Origin: Tanypteryx hageni
Taxonomy: Eukaryota; Arthropoda; Insecta; Odonata; Petaluridae
Assembly (NCBI GenBank): GCA_028673005.1
Contig: CM054116.1
Coordinates: 18,113,840 to 18,177,839, forward strand
Length of the DNA stretch: 64,000 nt
Reading direction: 5' to 3'
The position numbers and the translations under genes were made by a program. This document shows positions 56,382 to 64,000 of the stretch, piece by piece. Every line of letters starts with the position of its first letter. The first letter of the stretch is position 1. The notes under the pieces are model-generated. The model made no database searches. It had not been told where the DNA came from and saw only the letters and a list, made by a program, of their open reading frames with translations.

Positions 56382-56557
56382 AGGCAAATTGGCGGTATCA
56401 TGCACCACGTCGGGCACGCCGTCTTCAACATTCCATCTTCTACTGCGCCCGACGCAGTACCGCCTAATGACCTCCCATACCCAGAACGCCAGGAGCAGGC
56501 AGGATAAAAAAATTGCCAGCCCTAGGGCAACATCGTTCGCTAACTCATCATAAAAAT
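56382..56557 (-). CDS. Inferred exon 1 (transmembrane) of minus-strand gene
   Basis: It is bounded by TTCTCATTTGTGTCGGCAG on the acceptor side and GCCT|GTAAGTATAA on the donor side: 176 nt, entering in phase 1 and leaving in phase 0. It reads FYDELANDVALGLAIFLSCL, LLAFWVWEVIRRYCVGRSRR, then WNVEDGVPDVVHDTANLP. Residues from about VALGLAIFL to VWEV form one clear ~20-residue membrane helix, followed by a basic stop-transfer patch (RRYCVGRSRR) that puts the C-terminus in the cytoplasm. The composition is GC-richer than the surroundings. The ATG visible just upstream overlaps the acceptor and is probably not a start, so earlier exons lie to the right. Family unknown. Confidence 0.65.
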
Positions 56558-57479
56558 CTGCCGACACAAATGAGAAAAGAATTTCGGATTTAACGTATGT
56601 CGACGGCTTTGCTCTTTCTTTTACATTTTGAACTATTCAAAGATTGTCAAAAAGAAAAGAATTTCTTAAAACTATAGTTTGTATTAACTCGTAAGCCTAC
56701 TTTGATGGTTTCAAGCTAAGCAAGATGTTGTAGGAGATAGGATTATATAAGTAATTTACTGGTTGTGTAAGCATTAATAGTTAGTCTTTGTAGCGAGGAC
56801 GAATGCTTCGAAAGACGGACGGACACAGCTAAGGTTAAATAAGCAAAATTATCCTAGGAAACGAATGAGAAAAAATCCAAGTTGATTTGGATATGGAGAA
56901 AGGAAAAACTTGAACGTAAGTTGGAAAGCCATCGGAACCAGTTTCAGATCGTAAAGTAAAGCACCTTGCTAGCATGATAACGAGAGAATCCAAATCCAAA
57001 TTGTTTACATGCTTAAAATATCGCCTGGAATAGAACATGACTCAAAATTAAATAATTACATCGACAATCCTACTAAAATCAATAAACTGTCGTCATTATA
57101 AAAATGTTATGAAGAGCGGAGATTACTCCTTTGTTCCCAAAATAGTGATAGATAAACATTTAAGAAATTTGTAACTAATATTTCCGCATACTATCATATT
57201 ATTCTATGAGACTTGGCTAACACGCGATATATGCGATTCCCAATAGGCACTTTTTATTTATAAAATTTAGAGAACTGATTGCAGTGATTGTACAAGTATT
57301 AAGAAAAGGGAAGGTTGAGTGCTAATTGGTGTTGATTTTATGTTAAAATCTTATCAACTTTAAGCTACATCCTCGTGTAACATTGGATACAATTTTCTCA
57401 TGGTGTCATCTCCATCTCTTAAACTATTTAATGATGTGTTTACATTCCTCCCAAATCTGACCAAGGCATATACCAAAAA
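56558..57479. other. Intronic or flanking DNA
   Basis: No further exon with clear splice sites was found. Confidence 0.35.
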
Positions 57480-58335
57480 TATCGCGAAGAAGTAAAGCGT
57501 CTTGCATATTTGTGCACAGACGCCCATTCGCTTATGTTTGGCGATTCAATTTGCCAGGTAATAATTGGTCAACATTCTTTCCTGAAGTTTACCTCACTGC
57601 CAATATCTGAATTTTGTACAAAAAACTTATTTACCAAGCAATATGGCGAGATTCTGGATTTGTGTTTAACAGATATTAAAAAGTGCTCATTGAACAGTGC
57701 GTATGATGTTGATGTGACTTTTGCCGTGTAATGCCTATCATCCTCCTCTTATGTGTGAACTTCATGCAGGTGTATCCCCACGTGTAGATATTAATTTTGA
57801 AACTGTCAACTTTAGGAAAGGAAAATATTCTGCAATGATAGATTACTTTATCTCTATAGATTGGTTTATATTGACTGAAAAACAATTAGATGATTCTGTT
57901 TGTTATTTTTATGATTTTGAAAATAATACCATTAATCTGTATGTTCCTGAAATTTTACACGAGAATGGATCATCCCACTTACCCAAATGGTTTAGTAAAA
58001 ATTAATTTCATTAATATATGATAGGAAAATAACCCACAAGAAGCTTAAAATAAGTAGATCTGGTGTAGATTACAATTCCTTTGCATCTCTTCATGCTAAA
58101 TGAGACTCATTGTCAAAAGTTTGTTACCTCTCCTATACTAGTTGTGTTCAAGATTCCATTCCATCGAATACAAGTAGATTGTGGAATTATGTTCATTTCA
58201 GGAATCTGCTAATCTCTTTGCTGCACATCTTTCCAGTGTATATCCTACTCCAAGTTACATAATACCACAATACCAGTATTCTCACACAGTTAATCTACAC
58301 TCTTGTGGTGTGACTCAATTAGTAGTAGTGGTAGT
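57480..58335 (+). pseudogene. Jockey-like LINE: endonuclease C-terminus and linker
   Basis: Reads ILDLCLTDIKKCSL (the LD(L/F)xLT motif late in the APE endonuclease), a shifted frame with YHPPLMCELHAGVSPRVDIN (equivalent to the DHxxL strand), NFRKGKYSAMIDYFISIDW, then LPKWFSKN, and later RLWNYVHFRN and ESANLFAAHLSSVYPTPSYI (the stretch before RT motif 0). Order and content match the EN-RT linker of Jockey-type elements. The RT core is missing; the copy is cut by a Tigger element at about 58335. Confidence 0.8.
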
Positions 58336-59411
58336 AAGCTGGAGAAGACAAACGATTTATACTTTTAAAATCTCTGGGAGTTTTTGATTTACCAACAATA
58401 AATGTGGCAATTTGTGAGTTCCAGCTGCATTGCTGCAGGCAGCTACATGAGTCTTTCTTTGGATTATTTGTATCCTGATGCTGCAGGCTCATCCTTTTTT
58501 GCCATCGTTTTTGTTGGTAACATTTTGTAATTTAGACCCGTTTCGTCTATATTGTAGAGTTGTCCTCCAACAAATTTATCTCGGTCGATAAGCTCTCTTA
58601 AATCCTGCAAAAATTTTTGAGCAGCATGCTGATCAGACGATAACTTCTCTCCAGTGATGATTAATACATGGATACCATGACGTTTTTTCCAACGTCCAAG
58701 ACTTCCATTACTTGCAGTAAATTTCTGCGCACCACCAATTTTTTGATTTAGGGTTAGGTCCTTTTCCTTGTGTATGGATCCACTGATTGAAATTCCATGA
58801 TGTCTTTCTTGCATAAACCACAGCCATCATGCATCTTCTAAAATTTCCAATTTTGATTTCTTTAATGTTGAATGGGAAGTTAAAGACACTTGTGTTGCAA
58901 TCTGACTGCAAAATCATTCTTGATTCAAGCTTTTATTCCCAGTCTTTCACAGTTGTCTCTCCAACACCTAATTCCACAGAAATTTGTCTTACTGACACAC
59001 CCCTATCAATTCTCTCCAGAGCATCAAGCTTAGTTTTCATGGAAACAACCACTCTCTTTCTTATCTCACCCATATCCTATAAATAAATATGAATATATAA
59101 TATATATTTACATAATTTTATATTGATTAAATATCATAACTAAAATAACAATGAACAGTACTAGTAGGTGGGACAACTGACAGCAGATGCGTACTAGACT
59201 GGATTACTATGTAATGAGAATCATTTTAGCACAAAGAACAACTCTTGAGATTCATGCGTAAGGAAAGGAATGGTTTAAACTCTTTTAAACTAGTCGTTTT
59301 ATGTAAAATGTTGCACTCGACTGTGGATTTCAGTTTTCAGAACTAGGGGCATAAAACATCAGTTAATCAAGCGAGTCGGTTAAGCGAAGGTCAGTTATGA
59401 GGGCTTCTACT
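58325..59411 (-). mobile_element. Tigger/jerky-type transposon fragment
   Basis: The 5' end on the minus strand near 59411 reads TAGTAGAAGCCCTCATAACT then GACCTTCGCTTAACCGACTC, a typical Tigger terminus. The opposite end, at about 58330, has no clear TIR. It lies between two parts of a LINE, so it is the younger insertion. Confidence 0.7.
58330..59073 (-). pseudogene. Tigger/jerky transposase, broken
   Basis: From ATG 59073: TKLDALERIDRGVSVRQISV then ELGVGETTVKDW (psq/CENP-B HTH), then a stop and a degenerate stretch. A second frame (58814 to 58464) has MQERHHGISISGSIHKEKDL, FTASNGSLGRWKKRHGI (second CENP-B HTH) and YNIDETGLNYKMLP with the first catalytic Asp. ASGYK and IATFIVGKSKTPRDFKSIN follow after another stop. 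The rest of the DDE domain is gone. Confidence 0.85.
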
Positions 59412-59800
59412 ATATTTCAAATGCAGCAATGGAATCTCTTGGATTTATATGCAGGAATACAACTGATTTTACTAATTTATTTGCTGTCACTGCTGTGCGT
59501 CCGCAGTCAGCTGGAGTATTGTTCAGTCAATTGGAGCACATATTATGAAATGGACTCCCACATGATGGAACGAGTCCAGCAGAAATTTCTGAGATCGATT
59601 GCCATTTAAAATGGTAATTTCACTGGTCGATATTTCCTATAATGATATACTAGCACATCTCAATTTAACTACACTTTCTAGTAGAAGGTCCCGCACAGAC
59701 CTAAATTTTTATACTAAACTTTGAATTATAAGTATGATTAGGTATATTCTAAGTGTTAAAAAAGATTTTAATTGATTACTTTTGTCTTTTAAATGTTATG
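59412..59800 (+). pseudogene. Jockey-like LINE: RT C-terminal fragment
   Basis: Reads LYAGIQLILLIYLLSLLCVR, SQLEYCSVNWSTYYEMDSHM and MERVQQKFLRSIA, then in other frames LVDISYNDILAHLNLTTLSS and RADLNFLY-type sequence. This is the thumb/C-terminal part of an APE-type RT. Same orientation as 57480-58335, and probably the same original element. Confidence 0.8.
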
Positions 59801-59924
59801 TGTATGTGAATTCAATATTAAATGCATTGTTGTATTAGATTTGAACAAAGTGAAAGCTTTGATAAATATATACTGTCAAAATTTTGGAAATTTTATATCA
59901 ATGGGTATATGTATGGGTGTATAA

Positions 59925-60245
59925 ATGTTGCAGGAAATTTAATATTCTACAACATTTGTTCGAAACATTTTTAAAAACCATATTTTTTAGCTGCCACAAC
60001 CACTGTTTGTAATTTTTCGAAATATTAGTCATGGAGAAAGTAATGTGGCGGCCACATCAGATTCTTTTGAAATATTTGGTTTAATATTTGATGAGTGTAT
60101 ATATGTATTGGAATAAAAGTTGTAGGAAATTTCATTTTCAATAACCTATGTTTGAAACATTTTCCATATAATGTTTTGTTTGAGATATGTAAAGCACTAT
60201 TTTTTTTGTTGCCATCACTACAACACCTACCTGCAACTATCGTAA
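59925..60245. repeat. Two diverged repeat blocks (TTGTAGGAAAT... TTGCCA)
   Basis: GTTG(C/T)AGGAAATTT and ACATT(T/G)GTTCGAAACATTTT-like sequence recur about 190 bp apart, each followed by a TTTTTT(A/G)NTGCCA block. A relative lies near 41525-41640 in reverse. Confidence 0.5.
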
Positions 60246-62325
60246 ACACTTTACCCTTAGTAATGTCTTACGTTAGATATTCTCCTTAATGCAGGTTTAA
60301 TATTAACAAAACAATTCATAAAGAATGCATATCGTTATAATTTTAATGCAAGAAAGTCACTGTTAAAGAGAGCGATCAAGGCAGGAGAGAAATATAATCG
60401 TTAAGTATAGTCCTAAATCACGTTGTAGTAAATTAAAGGGAATTAAAAATTTTCATTTACCTTTTTCATCATATGTATTCATAAAAATATTTTATCGATT
60501 TACATATTTTTCATTTAGGGTTGAGCCATTTAGTTTTCTTGCCATACCTAGTTGCATTATATATTCCTAACAGATGTATTTCTTTTTCCATTAATAAATA
60601 ATTATTATCATAAAAAACTGATTTATTTCTTTAGTAAAGCAAGTAAAATAACCGTGTTTAGTTTTTTCTAAATTTACATATATAAAACAAAATTTGAGAA
60701 TAAATATTACTTTAACAGATAATTCTACAGATTTTTCTTTCTGATTCTACAGATATTTTAAGTTTTGGAAAGACAACACTGTTTCAATATCCAAATTATT
60801 CAGATCTGAAAAGAATTGTAAAACCGAACAATAAAAAACCACTGAATGCTAAAAACAATTATATTCTTAAAAAGAGGAAATGCTCCTGCATAACCAGTTT
60901 TTAATTATCTGCGGAATTTCGTAAGACAGATAATGTATACAGCTCGTTTATTATAGTGAAAAGCTACAAAATACTTAATTCTATTTAAATCTTAGTGTGG
61001 AGCAGGTAAAGCAAATATCAGCATTCAAGAAACAGTAAAATTGAATAAAAGACAAGGTATTGGATATTTTATTTATTTATTTTTACAGTATGAGCGCATT
61101 TCACAGTCTTTCAGTCACATTAAATATAATCCACATCTCTGACCAGGTAAGCTCAAGTATGGAGGCATTTCACACTTGATGTTTCTGAACCACAGGTGGC
61201 TAGAACTTAGGTAATGACTGCACTGCATGCTACCAAAAACACAATTTTTAGTTTTTAACAAAAAGATATAAGTAAATTCAGCAAAACTTGTTCAAGCATA
61301 GCAGCAACACTAACACTTGGGCTGCTTGGAGATTCTTTGAAATCATATATAGAGCAGGTTCTCAAAAGTTGACTTGCAATTGTCCTGGATATCCAGTTGA
61401 AAGACAACGTGTTGGCCTCTGTGGTCTTAGCATTATTGATTCAGGTAGGAGATTGAAGTTCCCTGGAGTTCAAGCATCCCTGTACATCCTGAATGTTTAA
61501 TATTTCAGTGATGGATTACCCCTTTACCCTTCTATTTGAGCAGAATTCATCATAATATCTTAGCTGTTGCTCCTCAACAATGAAGTTTTTTTTATAAAAT
61601 TAATTGAGACATTCTGAACCTGCAATAAAAGATTTATTATTATTTATTAATTCACAGACAAAAGGCTATTACAAAATAACATAAACATTTAAAAAAATAG
61701 TAGTAAAGTACTTGAAATATGGTTCCCCAAAGAAAACACAGCAGGCCTGAATCCTGCGAAGGTAGGATTTTTTCCAAGGTGATCCGACCTCCTGTTCGTG
61801 TGGTTTGAGGAGCCCTCACTGGGATCCCCTCCTTCTCTGTGAGTGTGTTCAGTGTGGAAGGAGCTATGGCTATAATAATCCAAGAAGAGGTTGATTAGCC
61901 AATAATACACGCGCACATTTCGTTCATAATTAAGAAATTTCAAGTCCACTGCTTGACTATTTGATAGCATCATTTTTATGCATTTATCACAGATCTGCTC
62001 TGGAAATTAAGGAACGTTACACATTCAAACTGTTCTACTGTAGAATAATGAGGGCTTGTAAATAGCTATGGCCTTCACATTTACAGTTAAGTTAATCCCC
62101 TTAATATCTTATCTTTTGTTGGCATCGTGAGAAAACTGTTCACTGAAATGAATGGATAAAGAGATAATATATTTTGAAAGTCTGTCACCACCCATTAAAT
62201 GATTTTTTCCATCCTTTTATCTCATCAAGCAATATTTTCAATTAATTGATCAGAAATAATTTTTCCTGTTCTGCTGGGAGATTCGGAACACAAAAATGCT
62301 GCAATACATCAACACTTCCACATTT
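60246..62325. other. AT-rich intergenic DNA
   Basis: No gene supported. The 94-codon minus frame at 61689-61973 (EGGDPSEGSSNHTNRRSDH) has no recognised domain; it might be retroelement 3' sequence. Confidence 0.4.
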
Positions 62326-62329
62326 ACAA

Positions 62330-62535
62330 ACCCGTCAGCTTGTATTTTGTAGCACAATCAGAAATACATATACCTTAAATATTTGTTTAGACTTCTATGT
62401 AATTTTATAGCAGCTGCATTATTTGACATTTATGAGGTTTTTGATTTGTCTAGGCAGTTATGCACAAGGTCCTACACACATAATATCGTTGTCTCCAGCT
62501 CATCTGAAAGTGCCTAAACATTAGTATCCCCCTAA
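62330..62535 (-). repeat. Dispersed diverged copy of the ~775-bp satellite family
   Basis: Landmarks GTAGCACAATCAGAAATACA, TATGCACAAGGTCCTACAC and TCTCCAGCTCATCTGAAAGT, then GCCTAAACATTAGTATCC, occur in the reverse order expected. Confidence 0.65.
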
Positions 62536-64000
62536 TATAGTTTACAGCACGACAAAGGCAGGTGAGTCAACATTACTGCGCAGAGTGAGAGAGAGAAATA
62601 CACGTTACATTGCTGCCAAACCGGCAGCCTGCATAAGCTTTTGCTCAGAAAGCAATGCATGATGCATGATATGCCACAGGCGCTCGCTGTTTGCTCTTGA
62701 CAACTGGCAACATTGCTGTACGTGTTGAATCATCTGCATGCTCCATCTCGTTTTTGTACTACTGACAGTTTGGCACTCTTGGCAAACAATTTTTTGGCAC
62801 TCTACTCCAATATAAATGTGACTTAAAATCTAACAGTTGAAAATTACTTTTATTAGTAATTACACAATGATGTCTATAAGCACCGGTATTACTTAAATAT
62901 AATATTAATTAAAGCTTGTTTTTATTATTAAATATTTTTTCATAATTACTAAAAACAATATCTTTCCACATTAAAAAGCTTTATGGTTAGTAACAGTGGT
63001 AAAAATGGGCATTAAGATGATAATTTTTTAGCAAGAGATTAAGCAAATCATAACTTTAGGCGCATATTTTAGTTGGTACGCCAACATCTTCAGACCGCTA
63101 GTTCTTCTTATACTTTTAGGATTGGGGTAGTGCACAGCATTGAAGAGGAATTGAAATCATTTTGAATATAAAGGTTTATACAACACAAATGCATGTAAAA
63201 AATATAGCAAAATGAATCAATCAAAGATGAATGATAAGTATACATTACTTAAAGAAAAGAATACAGACACACACATATACAGTGCTGTGAAATCAAATCA
63301 TTGACTCTTCATTCCGCCTCTCAATCTTTGGCACCCTAGGCAGTTGCCTGTTTTGCAACCCTGTTCCGCTGGTCCCAAGTACCGATACACTTTATATATG
63401 ATTTATCTTGCTTGTTTGTGCAAAACATTGTGCTTACTTACTTCGCTCTCCATTTTAGAACACCACCGTTTAAATCTCAATTGTAAAACAAGTAAATAAA
63501 CACGAAAATTATGCCGCAAATGTACAAACAGCACCCCAAAAGCTGCTGTAACAGACTGATGCTGAATGGCCAAGTGAAGGAGTGACGGAAACAAAGTGAC
63601 ATTCCATGCCTTCTGCGCATCCAGATGCCACCTGCCTTAGTTCATGCTACCAACTAGAGTATCCTCCTATATGAAATCTCATATGTTAGAAGCAGATTTA
63701 CTATAGTATAGATATGCAGTGCAACACTTTGTACTACATTTTTGCCCAGGCATTCAAAACTAAACTTAATGAATGAGCTGTACTGGGAATATAAATCCTC
63801 TTGTCTTTATTATTCCTATCCTGATTTACTCCCCAACATGTTTGATTCATTATTATCGTAATGATGTTCTCTAATATAGTTGAGTGATAATTTCACCTTA
63901 TTCAGCTCCTTAAATAAAGAATCTATTAAAAAAGCAGCCCCACTGTCCATCGCAATGATGAGAGCCACTTGTTAGCTTCTGAGGGCGGGGAGACACGTGG
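62536..64000. other. Terminal spacer, possible hAT end debris
   Basis: GGCACCCTAGGCAGTTGCCT near 63331 and two TTGGCA(A/C) motifs near 62770-62800 resemble hAT terminal regions, without a TIR/TSD pair. A 63-codon minus frame at 63403-63594 is unsupported. Confidence 0.35.

Noticed and set aside
1..64000. Prokaryotic-type defence systems, operons or integrated viral genes
   Set aside because: No clustered genes, ribosome binding sites, capsid, integrase or defence domains were seen; all recognised coding relics are from eukaryotic transposons.

Overview
The window is eukaryotic, AT-rich and gene-poor, and is probably from an arthropod, most likely an insect. The evidence is GT-AG exons, AATAAA signals, tRNA-derived SINEs, and a transposon mix (hAT, Tigger/pogo, piggyBac, Harbinger, Tc1-like, RTE and Jockey-like LINEs, a Penelope-like element) typical of large insect genomes. 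No species marker is visible. There are no bacterial or viral genes, operons or CRISPR arrays.

Host coding sequence is sparse. At the left end (about 0.7-2.9 kb, + strand) there appear to be the last exons of a gene, with a 3' terminal exon followed by three AATAAA signals. At 52.5-56.6 kb (- strand) a second gene is inferred from four spliced exons: one encodes a membrane-spanning segment and three are miniexons of 51, 66 and 54 nt that keep the reading frame. Neither protein is recognised.

The rest is mostly mobile DNA in layers. 3.5-5.3 kb: minisatellites around a truncated Tc1/IS630-type transposase. 7-13 kb: hAT MITE, a 573-bp tandem duplication, a Harbinger fragment, a degenerate hAT with a Tigger remnant inside it, and a LINE 3' end. 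14-23 kb: copies of an AT-rich satellite family, including a tandem array with a period near 775 bp, and a long-TIR MITE. 24.5-27 kb: a hAT with TIRs and an 8-bp TSD. 29.9-34.3 kb: an old hAT split by a younger hAT. 35-36.3 kb: Penelope-like fragment. 36.4-40.4 kb: a deleted Tigger-like element carrying a nearly intact 3.3-kb RTE-type LINE. 42-43.3 kb: a GC-rich block with regular T-tracts and a diverged relative at 51.4-51.9 kb. 46-51 kb: hAT and piggyBac remnants, MITEs and short direct repeats. 54.1-55.9 kb: a third TIR/TSD-bounded hAT lying in an intron of the minus-strand gene. 57.5-59.8 kb: a Jockey-like LINE split by a Tigger/jerky element.

The strongest observations are the nested insertions proven by target-site duplications, the satellite in which a 42-bp segment occurs in both orientations, and the inferred miniexon membrane-protein gene. 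All calls come from reading the sequence. No database search was run.
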